Notes: generated by a model not told the origin, from the letters alone. A stretch of 64,000 bases of DNA from Actinocrinis puniceicyclus (GCF_018283645.1 NZ_JAGSXH010000001.1:84886-148885); one strand, 5' to 3'. Counted from the stretch's first letter, positions 26,005 through 34,323 are shown. Made by a program: numbers and translations.

Positions 26005-26736
26005 ATGGCGCACCGCACCGTGGAAAGCGTGATGACGCCGGTCGCGCAGGTCGTGTCGGTCCGGCCGGGGACCCCGTACAAGGAAGTCGTCAAGCTGCTG
26101 ACGCAGCACGCGGTCAGCGCCGTGCCGGTGCTCGGCGAGGCGGGGCACGTCCTGGGCGTGGTTTCCGAAGCCGACCTGCTGTTCAAGGAGACCCGCACGG
26201 CCTCGTCCGGCTCGGCCAGGGCGGCGATCTCCCCCAAGCAGGCGCTCTCCAGGCACAAGGCCGAAGGCGCCACCGCGGTCGAGCTGATGACCGCTCCCGC
26301 GGTCACCATCCGGCCGGACGAACAGGTCGCCGCGGCGGCACGCAGGCTGGAGGAGCACCGGATCAAGCGGATGCCGGTCGTCGACGGCGAGGGCCGGCTC
26401 GTCGGCATCGTCAGCCGCCGCGACCTGCTGCGGGTGTTCCTGCGCACCGACCGGGAAATGGAAGCGGAGCTGCGCTCGCTGCTGGTGGACTCCTTCTGGA
26501 TCGATCCGAACGGCTGGAGCGCGCGGGTCTCCGAGGGCAGGGTGCTGCTCTCCGGCCGGATGGACCGGCGCAGCACGGTGCGGATCGCCGAGAGCGCGGC
26601 CCGCCGGATCGACGGCGTGGTGGCGGTGGACAACGAGCTGACCTACACCGAGGACGACTCGCAGGTTCCGCCGGTCAGGGAGGTGCCGTTCAAGGGCGTG
26701 TTCGCCGGCCTGCACCGCTCCGGCGGCCGGCACTGA
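26005..26736 (+). CDS. CBS-domain pair with C-terminal BON domain
   Basis: 243-residue cytosolic protein. Two CBS motifs are visible: VESVMTPVAQVVSVRPGTPYKE...VPVLGEAGHVLGVVSEADLL (about residues 8-62) and VELMTAPAVTIRPDEQ...RMPVVDGEGRLVGIVSRRDLLR (about 90-145). CBS pairs bind adenine nucleotides. A BON domain follows from about residue 160 (VSEGRVLLSGRMDRRSTVRIAESAARRIDGVVAVDNEL), which in other proteins binds lipids or membranes. ATG 26005 has AGGAGG 6 bases upstream; an ATG at 25990 is also in frame. Divergent from the usp pair behind a DosR-like box, so an energy-sensing role in hypoxia is plausible. Confidence 0.9.
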   Translation: MAHRTVESVMTPVAQVVSVRPGTPYKEVVKLLTQHAVSAVPVLGEAGHVLGVVSEADLLFKETRTASSGSARAAISPKQALSRHKAEGATAVELMTAPAVTIRPDEQVAAAARRLEEHRIKRMPVVDGEGRLVGIVSRRDLLRVFLRTDREMEAELRSLLVDSFWIDPNGWSARVSEGRVLLSGRMDRRSTVRIAESAARRIDGVVAVDNELTYTEDDSQVPPVREVPFKGVFAGLHRSGGRH

Positions 26737-26763
26737 CCGGGACCTCGCGATGAGGTTCCTGAA

Positions 26764-27276
26764 ATGAAGGTTCTGATCTGCGTGGCGAGCAGGCACGAGG
26801 CGACCGCGCAGATCGCCGAGGTGCTCGCGCGGACGCTTTCGGACCGCGGCCTGGATGTCAGGACGCTGCAATCTGGCTCGGCCACCGCGGCTGACGTCGA
26901 TGACTGTGACGCGCTCATCCTCGGCAGCGCGGTGTACCTGGGCCGGTGGATGGCCGAAGCCCGGGACCTGGTGGACCGCGTCGGCGGGCAGCTGAACGGC
27001 AAACCGGTCTGGCTGTTCTCCAGCGGGCCGGTCGGCGACCCGCCACAGCCCGCACCGGACGCCGCTCTCGACATGTCGGAACTGATCAGCGCGACGGCGG
27101 CGCAGGAGCATCGGCTCTTCGGCGGCAGGCTGGCGCGCAAGCGGCTCGGCGTCGTCGAGCGCACGCTCGTGGCGGTGATGCGCGTGCGCGACAGCGACAA
27201 CCGGCAGTGGGAGCAGATCAGGGCCTGGGGCGAGCAGATCGCCGGCCGGTTGCGCGCGACTTCCCCGCCCGCCTGA
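26764..27276 (+). CDS. Flavodoxin-domain protein
   Basis: 170-residue protein starting with the flavodoxin FMN loop MKVLICVASRHEATAQIAEVLA; the phosphate-binding loop carries SRHEATAQ, close to the T/S-x-T-G-x-T family pattern. GSAVYLGRWM matches the second flavin loop. Related proteins include HemG-like protoporphyrinogen oxidases and actinobacterial flavodoxins of unknown partner. It follows the CBS-BON gene after 27 bases on the same strand, so it is probably in the same operon. An electron-carrier role with pyruvate or hydrogenase metabolism is possible, but only inferred. Confidence 0.85.
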   Translation: MKVLICVASRHEATAQIAEVLARTLSDRGLDVRTLQSGSATAADVDDCDALILGSAVYLGRWMAEARDLVDRVGGQLNGKPVWLFSSGPVGDPPQPAPDAALDMSELISATAAQEHRLFGGRLARKRLGVVERTLVAVMRVRDSDNRQWEQIRAWGEQIAGRLRATSPPA

Positions 27277-27320
27277 TCACGCAGCCGCCTGTTCGCACAT
27301 CACGATCACGCCTCCACCGA

Positions 27321-27539
27321 TCACAGGGAGCGCAGCAGTTCCAGCGCGGCGAGCGCCTCGGCCTCCGCCATCCTGTCGACGGCGAACCCGACGTGCACGA
27401 TCACGTATTCGCCCACCGCGGCGTCCGGGACCATCGCGAGACTCACCTGCTTGACTCCGTCGTCGCATTCGACCATCGCCACCGCAAAGGGCTCCGCCTG
27501 GCGGACCTCCACGATCCGTCCGGGAACGCTCAGGCACAC
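27321..27539 (-). CDS. hypC: Hydrogenase maturation chaperone HypC/HupF
   Basis: 72-residue chaperone that carries the Fe(CN)2CO unit with HypD to the large hydrogenase subunit. The product starts (V)CLSVPGRIVEV, the invariant Cys2 motif of HypC; GTG 27539 is therefore the start, 6 bases after the protease stop. The rest keeps the OB-like core with VGEYVIVHVGFAVDRM. It is the last gene of the ppdK-hydrogenase run. HypD, HypE and HypF are not in the window. Confidence 0.93.
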   Translation of the reverse strand: MCLSVPGRIVEVRQAEPFAVAMVECDDGVKQVSLAMVPDAAVGEYVIVHVGFAVDRMAEAEALAALELLRSL

Positions 27540-27545
27540 GGCCGG

Positions 27546-28124
27546 TCACCCACCCTTCGCGGGCTTGCCGGCGCCCGCCGCCGCAGCGGCGAGAGCGCCG
27601 AGCACCTCGCGGCCGATCCTGGCCGCCAACTCGGGCACGGCCTGCGCCACCGGGCCCGAGAGGGGCGCGCCGAGGCGGAAGTCGCGGCCGTGTACAGCGT
27701 AGAGGATCAGCCGGCCGGGCAGCCGGTCCATGACGTGGGCGAGCCGCGCGGCGGCGCCGAGCCCGACCGCGTGGCTGGTGCCGCCGGGCTGCGCGCCGAA
27801 GTCCCCCACCTCGGGGTCCAGTTCCCTGCGATACACGAAACCGTGGCGTTCCGAGCCGCCGCGCACCGCGTCGAGAACCAGTGCGCACCGGTAGCCCTGC
27901 CAGAGGTCGATCATGCGCGCCGGCTCGCCGTCGCAGGCCGCGAGCCGCACCCGGTCGACCACCGCGGGATAGGCGCGCAGCGCCTCGATGACCGCGGCGC
28001 CGAAGCCGCCGTCACCGCGCATCTTCATGCCGACGCCGATCACGATGATCGAAGGGCTCGCCGCGCGCGCCGCGCCCGCCGCCGCACGGCCGCCGGGCTT
28101 GGCATGGGGAACGGAAGAGGACAT
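27546..28124 (-). CDS. [NiFe] hydrogenase maturation protease
   Basis: 192-residue endopeptidase of the HycI/HyaD family that removes the C-terminal tail of the large subunit after nickel insertion. The fold starts at about residue 25 with IIVIGVGMKMRGDGGFG. The later metal ligands are recognisable as Asp in ALVLDAVRGG and His in TSHAVGLG. In the first motif the usual N and the second acidic residue (GN...DDG or DEA) read M and G here, so one nickel-probing ligand appears to be missing. ATG 28124 lies 6 bases after the large-subunit stop and GGGGAG overlaps it, giving tight coupling. Confidence 0.85.
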   Translation of the reverse strand: MSSSVPHAKPGGRAAAGAARAASPSIIVIGVGMKMRGDGGFGAAVIEALRAYPAVVDRVRLAACDGEPARMIDLWQGYRCALVLDAVRGGSERHGFVYRRELDPEVGDFGAQPGGTSHAVGLGAAARLAHVMDRLPGRLILYAVHGRDFRLGAPLSGPVAQAVPELAARIGREVLGALAAAAAGAGKPAKGG

Positions 28125-28130
28125 GGCCGC

Positions 28131-29495
28131 TCAACTCCCCGCCGGGTCGAGGTGCCGATGGCGGCGCTCGTCGCGGTGCAGCCGCAGGAAGTGCGTCGAG
28201 CAGGAGACACAGGGGTCGTAGTTGCGGATGGCCTGCTCGCAGCGCGCGGTCAGCTGCGCGTCGGTCAGCTGGGCGCCGGCCTGGGCCACCAGCCGCAGGT
28301 CCGCCTCCATCGCGGCCTGGTTCTGCGCGGTCGGCGGCACGATCCGGGCCGCCGTGATCACCCCCTGCTCGTCCAGGTCGTAGCGGTGGTAGAGCAGGCC
28401 GCGCGGGGCCTCGGTGGCCCCGTAGCCGCGCCCCGCGCGCGGCCGGATCGCCGCTGCGGGCGGATCCGGCGGGGTGTAGGACTCGATGATCGCCCGCGCC
28501 TCGGCGACCGCCTGCACCAGTTCCACCGCCCGCACCAGCACGGAGCGGAACGGGTTGCGCTCGACCCGGCCGAGGCCGGCGGAGCGCGCCGCGTCCGCGG
28601 CGACCGGCCACAGCCGCGGCCCGGCCAGGTTGTAGCGCGCCAGCGGGCCGGTGAGGTAGGTGCCGACTCCGCGCAGTCGCGCGTGCAGCGCCGTCGAATG
28701 CGCCACCTGCGTCTCGCTGACGAAGTGCTCGAAGTCCTCCAGCGGGAAGCCGATCCCCGCCGTGGTGATCACCCCGTCGCCGGCGTCGATCGGATAACGC
28801 GGGCCGCCGCCGCTGCGCGCCCCGCCCTTCGGCCCCGGATCGTCGAGCGTGAGCAGCGCGTGCGGGGTCTGGAAGTCGGGGAACTCGAATCCGGCCACCC
28901 AGCGCACGGTCAGCACCGCGGCTTCGAGCGCGTCGTCGAGCCGGTTCTTGAAGTCGTCGAGCTCGCTGCGCGGCGGGGCGCGGTGGAAGCCGCCGACCCG
29001 CACGTTGACCGGGTGGATCGCCCGGCCGCCGACCAGCTCGACCAGGTCGTTCCCGGTCTTCTTCAGCGCCAGCCCGCGCGCGACCACCGCCCGGTGGTCC
29101 TTGGCCAGCTCGGTCGCGTCCGGATAGCCGAGGAAGTCGGGGGCGTGCAGCAGGTGGATGTGCAGCGCGTGGTTCTCGATCCACTCGCCGCAGTACAGCA
29201 GCCTTCGCAAGGATCTGACATCCGGCCCCACGCTCACGCCGAAGGCGTCCTCGATCGCCCGGCAGGCGCTGAGCTGGTAGGCGACCGGGCACATCTCGCA
29301 GGCCCGCGCGGTGATGTCGGGTACCTCGGTGTACGAGCGGCCGCGCAGGAAGGCCTCGAAGAAGCGCGGCGGTTCGTAGATGTTCAGCCGGGCCTCGGTA
29401 ACCCGGCCGCGATCCAGCACGAGGTGCAGCGCGCCCTCACCCTCCACCCGGGCGAGCGAACCGACCTCCAGCAGCCGTTCCTGCCGACTTGTCAT
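28131..29495 (-). CDS. [NiFe] hydrogenase large subunit (group 3-like)
   Basis: 454-residue catalytic subunit holding the NiFe centre. The two ligand motifs are ARACEMCPVAYQ (N-terminal CxxC) and DPCVSCSTHFL (C-terminal DPCxxC). After the conserved His a 17-residue tail remains for cleavage by the neighbouring protease. The sequence is soluble, without membrane anchors, and with its small subunit looks like group 3b NADP-linked hydrogenases, the type called Hyh in Mycobacterium smegmatis. ATG 29495 overlaps the small-subunit stop by ATGA. Likely role is disposal of reductant as H2, or H2 oxidation, during oxygen limitation; direction cannot be read. Confidence 0.93.
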   Translation of the reverse strand: MTSRQERLLEVGSLARVEGEGALHLVLDRGRVTEARLNIYEPPRFFEAFLRGRSYTEVPDITARACEMCPVAYQLSACRAIEDAFGVSVGPDVRSLRRLLYCGEWIENHALHIHLLHAPDFLGYPDATELAKDHRAVVARGLALKKTGNDLVELVGGRAIHPVNVRVGGFHRAPPRSELDDFKNRLDDALEAAVLTVRWVAGFEFPDFQTPHALLTLDDPGPKGGARSGGGPRYPIDAGDGVITTAGIGFPLEDFEHFVSETQVAHSTALHARLRGVGTYLTGPLARYNLAGPRLWPVAADAARSAGLGRVERNPFRSVLVRAVELVQAVAEARAIIESYTPPDPPAAAIRPRAGRGYGATEAPRGLLYHRYDLDEQGVITAARIVPPTAQNQAAMEADLRLVAQAGAQLTDAQLTARCEQAIRNYDPCVSCSTHFLRLHRDERRHRHLDPAGS

Positions 29496-30388
29496 GGCTC
29501 TCGCCTACCTTCCTCGCGTTCGCGGCCGGCGGCTTCGTCCGCCGCGGTGCGCGCCACGGCCAGGCCGGGCGCGCGGTGACCCGGATCCGCCGGGTTCGCC
29601 GGGTTCGCCGGGTTCGCCGGCATCAGGGTCCGCAGCAACCGGTCCGGCGCGCAGCCTTCGGCCAACAGCAGCAGGGCCATCGCCTCGGTGCGGGCCTGCC
29701 GGGCGGAACCGACGCAGCCGACGCAGCCGCGGTGGAACGCCGGGCAGATCGCCCCGCAGCCGGCCTGGGTGACCGGGCCGAGGCACGGCGCGCCGTACGT
29801 GACGGTGACGCACGCCGCGCCGCGCGCCTCGCACTCGTGGCAGACGCTGCGGTCCGGGATCGCGGGACTGCGGCCGGAGAGGAAGGCGGTGATCACTTCG
29901 AGCAGTTGGCCGCGGTCCACCGGGCAGCCGCGCAACTCGTAGTCCACCTTCACGTGGTCGCGGACCGGCGCGGAGTACTTGAGGGTACTGAGATACAGCG
30001 GGCTCGGGTACGCCGCGCCGACCCGGCCTTGGAAGGCGCCGTCGGCCACGTCGGCCACGTCGGCGTAGTTTCGCAGTGCCTGGATACCGTCGCTGGAGCC
30101 GCAGGCTCCGAGCACGACGAGGTACCGGGACCGTGCGCGGACGTCGCGGATGCGCGCGGCGTCCTCGGGCGTGGTGATCGAGCCCTCGACGAGGGAGAGG
30201 TCGTACGGGCCGGGCGCCACGCCCCCGGCCGCCTCGGGGACGGAGTCGATGCGCACCCGGCCGGCGACCGCGAGCAGCTCGTCCCGGCAGTCCAGCAGCG
30301 CCGGCCGGCAACCGTCGCAGGAGGCGAACTTCCACACGGCCAGGGTGGGCGCCGCGACGGCGCCGGCTGTTTCGGTCGCGGTGGACAT
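29492..30388 (-). CDS. [NiFe] hydrogenase small subunit (group 3b delta-like)
   Basis: 298-residue iron-sulfur subunit passing electrons from the NiFe centre. The proximal cluster ligands start in WKFASCDGCRPALL and ACGSSDG, and GCPVDRGQLLE follows. The later cysteines (HECEARGAACVTV, GAPCLGPVTQAGCGAICP, GCVGCVG) match the delta subunit of sulfhydrogenase-type enzymes. ATG 30388 has AAGGAGGTG directly upstream. The C-terminus carries a NPA repeat (9-bp coding repeats about 29589-29622), probably disordered. No diaphorase (beta) or electron-transfer (gamma) subunit gene precedes it; ppdK and a 52-residue frame take that place. Confidence 0.92.
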   Translation of the reverse strand: MSTATETAGAVAAPTLAVWKFASCDGCRPALLDCRDELLAVAGRVRIDSVPEAAGGVAPGPYDLSLVEGSITTPEDAARIRDVRARSRYLVVLGACGSSDGIQALRNYADVADVADGAFQGRVGAAYPSPLYLSTLKYSAPVRDHVKVDYELRGCPVDRGQLLEVITAFLSGRSPAIPDRSVCHECEARGAACVTVTYGAPCLGPVTQAGCGAICPAFHRGCVGCVGSARQARTEAMALLLLAEGCAPDRLLRTLMPANPANPANPADPGHRAPGLAVARTAADEAAGREREEGRREP

Positions 30389-30393
30389 GGGCC

Positions 30394-30552
30394 TCACACC
30401 TCCTTGACGGCGAGCAGCGGTACGGCATGCCCGAGGCCGACGCACACCGCGTCGCACGCGGCCGCGATCCGCGCGGCCGGAAGCTGTCCGGCCTGGTCTG
30501 CGCGGGTCGCGGCCGGCTTGGAGGGGACAGGTCCCCGCCCAAGCATCGTCAT
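30394..30552 (-). CDS. Small 52-residue protein coupled to ppdK
   Basis: A short frame from ATG 30552 (second ATG at 30546) to TGA 30394. Its start overlaps the ppdK stop as ATGA, and its stop is 5 bases before the hydrogenase small-subunit start, whose ribosome site AAGGAGGTG lies in its last codons. The product is Ala-rich, with a C-terminal segment AACDAVCVGLGHAVPLLAV containing CxxxC. I recognise no family. The coupling on both sides argues that it is translated; it might be a relic of a lost subunit or only a coupling device. Confidence 0.45.
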   Translation of the reverse strand: MTMLGRGPVPSKPAATRADQAGQLPAARIAAACDAVCVGLGHAVPLLAVKEV

Positions 30553-33353
30553 CGCGTGTCACTTCCCACGGCGGCGCCCTGCGCCGCCCGCTCGGCCAAC
30601 ACCGCGGCGCGCCCGGCCTCAAGCCGCGCGACCGGCACCCGGAACGGGGAGCAGGACACGTAGTCGACCCCGGCGTCGTGGAAGAAGTGGATCGACTCGG
30701 GATCGCCGCCGTGCTCGCCGCACACGCCGATCTCCAGGTCCGGCCGGGTCGCCCGGCCGCGCTCGACCGCGATGCGCACCAGCGCGCCGACGCCTTCCGC
30801 GTCGACCGTTCCGAACGGGGACGCGGCGAACACGCCCTGCTCCAGGTACGCGGGGAAGAACGCGCCCTCGGCGTCGTCGCGGCTCATGCCCCAGGTGGTC
30901 TGGGTCAGGTCGTTGGTCCCGAAGGAGAAGAACTCGGCGTGCTTGGCGATCGCGCCCGCGGTCAGCGCCGCGCGCGGCAGCTCGATCATGACGCCGATCG
31001 ACGCGGTCAGCCGCGGGTCCACCTCGCGCAGCACCCGGATGGCCTCGGCCCGCGCCAGTTCCAGCTCGCGCACCTCCGCCACCAGCGGGATCATCACGTG
31101 CGCCACCGGGGCACCGCCGTCGGCCCGCCGCGCGGCCATCGCCTCGGCCAGTGCGCGCACCTGCATCGCGTAGAGACCGGGCACCACCAGACCGAGCCGC
31201 ACGCCGCGCAGCCCGAGCATCGGGTTCTCCTCGTGCCAGCGGCGCACCGCCGCCAGCAGCCGCCGGCGTTCGGGTTCGACCGGCCGGTGCGTGGCGTCGG
31301 CGACCGCGATCTCGACCGACAGCTCGGTCAGGTCGGGCAGGAACTCGTGCAGCGGCGGGTCGAGCAGGCGCACCGTGACCGGCAGCCCGTCCATCGCGGC
31401 CAGCAGACCGGTGAAGTCCGCGCGCTGCAACGCGAGCAACTGGTTGAGCGCCCGCGCGCGCTCCTGCGGCGTCTCGGCCAGGATCAGCCGCTCGACGATC
31501 GGGCGCCGCTCGCCGAGGAACATGTGCTCGGTGCGGGCCAGCCCGATGCCGTGGGCGCCGAAGCGCCGCGCACGGGCCGCGTCGGCCGGGGTGTCGGCGT
31601 TCGCGCGCACCCCGAGCCGGGCGCGCCGGTCGGCAATGGCGAGCAGCCGGGCGACCGCGGCGATGACCGGGTCGGCGCCGCGCACGCTCTGCCCCGACGG
31701 GCCCTGCTTCTCCGTCTGCCGGCCCTCGAAGTACTCGACCAGCGGGGAGGGGACGACCGGGATCTCCGAGGCGTACACGGCGCCCTCGGTGCCGTCGATC
31801 GAGATCACGTCGCCGCGGTGGATGACCGCTCCGGCGGCCTGGCCGCGCGCCACGGTGGCCGTGCCCGCGTGCTCGTCGATCTCCAGGCTCTCCACGCCGC
31901 ACACGCAGGTGCGGCCCAGGCCGCGGGCGACCACGGCCGCGTGCGACGTCTTGCCGCCGCGTCCGGTGAGCACGCCGACGGCGGCGATCATGCCGGGCAG
32001 GTCGTCCGGGTTGGTCTCGCGGCGCACCAGGATGACGTGCTCGCCCGCGGCGGCGCGCTCCGCCGCGTCCGCGGAGTCGAACACCGCGCGCCCGACCGCG
32101 GCACCTGGCGAGGCGGCCACACCGAAGGCCACCGGGGTCACCGCCGCGGCTGCGGTCGGCGCGAAGCACGGGAACATCAGCTGCGCCAACTGGTCGCCGC
32201 TCACCCGGGCCAGCGCCTCGTCCTCGTCGATGCGGCCCTCGTCCAGCAGGTCCGCCGCGATGCGGAAGGCCGCGGCCGCGGTGCGCTTGCCCACTCGCGT
32301 CTGGAGCATCCACAGCTTGCCGCGCTCGACGGTGAACTCGACGTCGCACAGGTCGTGGTAGTGCTCCTCAAGCCGGGTCATGTGCCCGCGCAGCGCGGCG
32401 TGCGAGGCCGGGTCGATCGCGCCGAACTGCTCAAGTGTCAGAGTGTTGCGGACGCCGGAGACGACGTCCTCGCCCTCGGCTTCGGTGAGGTAGTCGCCGT
32501 ACGCGCCGGGGGCGCCGGTCGCCGGGTCGCGGGTGAAGCCGACCCCGGTGCCCGAGTCCGCGCCGAGGTTCCCGAACACCATCGCCATCACCGTCACCGC
32601 GGTGCCCAGGTCCTCCGAGATGTGCTCGCGCCTGCGGTACACGTGCGCCCGCTCGCCGTTCCACGACTCGAAGACCGCGCGCACCGCGCCGGTCAGCTGC
32701 TCGCGCGGGTTCTGCGGCACGTCCTGCCCGGTGCATTCGCGCACGGTCTGCTGGTAGTGGCGGGTGAGCGCGCGCAGCGCGTCCGCGTCCAGGTCGGTGT
32801 CCGGGGCGTTCGCAGCCAGGCCCTTGCGCACCTTGGCGCGGATCAGGTCCTGCTCGAAGCGCTCGGCCGGGACGCCGAGCACGGTCTTGCCGTACATCTG
32901 CACCAGCCGCCGGTAGCAGTCCCACGCGAAACGCTCATCGCCGTACAGCTTCGCCAGACCGTCCACGGTCGCGTCGCACACGCCGATGTTCAGGATGGTG
33001 TCCATCATTCCGGGCATCGAGAACTTCGCCCCGGAACGCACCGAGACCAGCAGCGGTTCGTCCAGACCGCCGAGCCTGCGGCCCGTCGCGTCCTCGAGCG
33101 TGGCCAGGTGCTCGGCCAGCTGCGCGTTCAGGCCGGCGGGCAGCCGCCCGGAGCGCAGGTAGTAGCGGCACGCCTCGGTGGTGACGGTGAAGCCGGGGGG
33201 CACCGGCAGCCCCAGCCGGGTCATCTCGGCCAGGTTCGCGCCCTTGCCGCCGAGCAGGTCGGCCATCGAGGCGCGCCCGTCGGCGAAGTCGTAGATGTAA
33301 CGATGTGCCGGTTCGATCTGGTGCGGGCTTGGGTGCGTTTCTATCTGTCGCAT
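30549..33353 (-). CDS. ppdK: Pyruvate, phosphate dikinase
   Basis: 934-residue enzyme interconverting pyruvate, ATP and phosphate with PEP, AMP and pyrophosphate. Order of domains: ATP-grasp (GGKGANLAEMTRLGLPVPPGFT, RSGAKFSMPGMMDTILN), swivelling His domain (GRGGKTSHAAVVARGLG, phospho-His), and PEP/pyruvate TIM barrel (GIGLARTEHMF, MIELPRAAL, FFSFGTNDLTQ, and catalytic Cys in IGVCGEHGGDP). Full length for the family. It heads the run to hydrogenase and hypC and has a DosR-like box 94 bases upstream. A PEP synthase/dikinase in such a regulon would balance pyruvate, PEP and pyrophosphate when respiration slows. Confidence 0.96.
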   Translation of the reverse strand: MRQIETHPSPHQIEPAHRYIYDFADGRASMADLLGGKGANLAEMTRLGLPVPPGFTVTTEACRYYLRSGRLPAGLNAQLAEHLATLEDATGRRLGGLDEPLLVSVRSGAKFSMPGMMDTILNIGVCDATVDGLAKLYGDERFAWDCYRRLVQMYGKTVLGVPAERFEQDLIRAKVRKGLAANAPDTDLDADALRALTRHYQQTVRECTGQDVPQNPREQLTGAVRAVFESWNGERAHVYRRREHISEDLGTAVTVMAMVFGNLGADSGTGVGFTRDPATGAPGAYGDYLTEAEGEDVVSGVRNTLTLEQFGAIDPASHAALRGHMTRLEEHYHDLCDVEFTVERGKLWMLQTRVGKRTAAAAFRIAADLLDEGRIDEDEALARVSGDQLAQLMFPCFAPTAAAAVTPVAFGVAASPGAAVGRAVFDSADAAERAAAGEHVILVRRETNPDDLPGMIAAVGVLTGRGGKTSHAAVVARGLGRTCVCGVESLEIDEHAGTATVARGQAAGAVIHRGDVISIDGTEGAVYASEIPVVPSPLVEYFEGRQTEKQGPSGQSVRGADPVIAAVARLLAIADRRARLGVRANADTPADAARARRFGAHGIGLARTEHMFLGERRPIVERLILAETPQERARALNQLLALQRADFTGLLAAMDGLPVTVRLLDPPLHEFLPDLTELSVEIAVADATHRPVEPERRRLLAAVRRWHEENPMLGLRGVRLGLVVPGLYAMQVRALAEAMAARRADGGAPVAHVMIPLVAEVRELELARAEAIRVLREVDPRLTASIGVMIELPRAALTAGAIAKHAEFFSFGTNDLTQTTWGMSRDDAEGAFFPAYLEQGVFAASPFGTVDAEGVGALVRIAVERGRATRPDLEIGVCGEHGGDPESIHFFHDAGVDYVSCSPFRVPVARLEAGRAAVLAERAAQGAAVGSDTR

Positions 33354-33446
33354 GGCTGGCCGTTCCCTTCGGCATGCTCCGGGTTCCGCCTTCCAGGCTC
33401 CCGCCGGGCGGGTGGCCTGGTCAGTGCCCCCGGTCCCGCCCCCTCC

Positions 33447-33460
33447 GGGACCAACGGCCC
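33447..33460. promoter_or_regulatory. DosR-like box upstream of ppdK
   Basis: GGGACCAACGGCCC keeps the left half GGGAC and most of the right half of the DosR core (11 of 14), 94 bases before the ppdK start. Confidence 0.5.
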
Positions 33461-33572
33461 GGGGCCGCGCGGCGCCCGCGGGCGATGACGATTTCGAGCA
33501 CGGATGAGCACGGCGCGCGCCGCGTCACGCGGGAGTGCGCATCACCCCGGGGCGGCTCTCGCGTGATCGCCA

Positions 33573-33586
33573 GGGTCTTTGGTCCC
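33573..33586. promoter_or_regulatory. DosR-like box upstream of PPOX-family gene
   Basis: GGGTCTTTGGTCCC matches the DosR core at 12 of 14 positions. It lies 174 bases before the PPOX-family start in the gap shared with ppdK, which also holds the box at 33447; nothing else is recognised in this 406-base gap. Confidence 0.5.
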
Positions 33587-33759
33587 ATTTCGCCGGGATG
33601 CGCGGCCCTGGTCCGCGGAGGGCGGCTCGCAGATGCTTTCGCTTGTGCGCATTCGGAGGTCGTATTCGCGTGCCGCACTCGACGGTGTCGTCACCCGGCC
33701 GGATCCATCGCAGGGTTCGGCTTCGAACCGACCGCCCCGGCCAGTCTGAGCGATTTCCG

Positions 33760-34266
33760 ATGAGTGATGAAAGTACGCGGTGGCACGTGATGAAACTCGG
33801 GAACGGCGCTGCCGCCGCCCATGAGCCCGACGGCGGGCGGGAGCCGCGGCGGATGACGCAACTGGACCGCTCCGAGGCGCTCGCGCTGTTGGCGAGCGTG
33901 TCGCTCGGCCGGATCGTCTTCACCCAGAACGCGCTGCCGACGGTTCGCCCGGTCAACCACGTCATCGACCGCGGGCAGATCGTGCTGCGCACGCACGCGG
34001 GCGCGGCGCTGACCCTGCAGACCGGACGCGCCGGAAACGGGGGCGTCGTCGTCGCGTACGAGGCGGACGCGATCGATCCGGTCACTCATCTGGGCTGGAG
34101 CGTCATCGTGACCGGTTACGCCCGGCTGGTCGACGATCCCGAGGATCTGGCCCGCTACCACGCGATGCTCGAACCCTGGGTCGCGCAGACCATGGATCAC
34201 GCGGTGCGCATCCGCCCCGATCTGGTCTCCGGGTTCCGGTTGACCGCGCAACCGCTCGCCGGCTGA
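33760..34266 (+). CDS. Pyridoxamine 5'-phosphate oxidase-family protein
   Basis: 168-residue split-barrel flavin or F420-binding family protein. The core begins at about residue 35 with LDRSEALALLASVSLGRIVFTQNALPTVRPVNHVID and continues with WSVIVTGYARLVDD, typical of actinobacterial PPOX-like proteins (Rv3129-like), several of which are induced in hypoxia. ATG 33760 is used, but ATG 33853, just before the core and behind GGGAG, is a serious alternative. Divergent from ppdK behind two DosR-like boxes. The cofactor and substrate are not readable. Confidence 0.82.
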   Translation: MSDESTRWHVMKLGNGAAAAHEPDGGREPRRMTQLDRSEALALLASVSLGRIVFTQNALPTVRPVNHVIDRGQIVLRTHAGAALTLQTGRAGNGGVVVAYEADAIDPVTHLGWSVIVTGYARLVDDPEDLARYHAMLEPWVAQTMDHAVRIRPDLVSGFRLTAQPLAG

Positions 34267-34323
34267 GAAGCCCGCGGACGTCGCTTCTCTCGCAGAGCTT
34301 TACTGGATGAGGTGGGGTGGGGC

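Noticed and set aside
23791..27111. One giant reverse frame spanning both usp genes and beyond
   Set aside because: Only its last third encodes a Usp domain in frame; ribosome sites at 24672 and 25748 define two separate genes.
30678..33488. 936-codon forward frame over ppdK
   Set aside because: Antisense shadow of an unambiguous PPDK gene, with no family signature.
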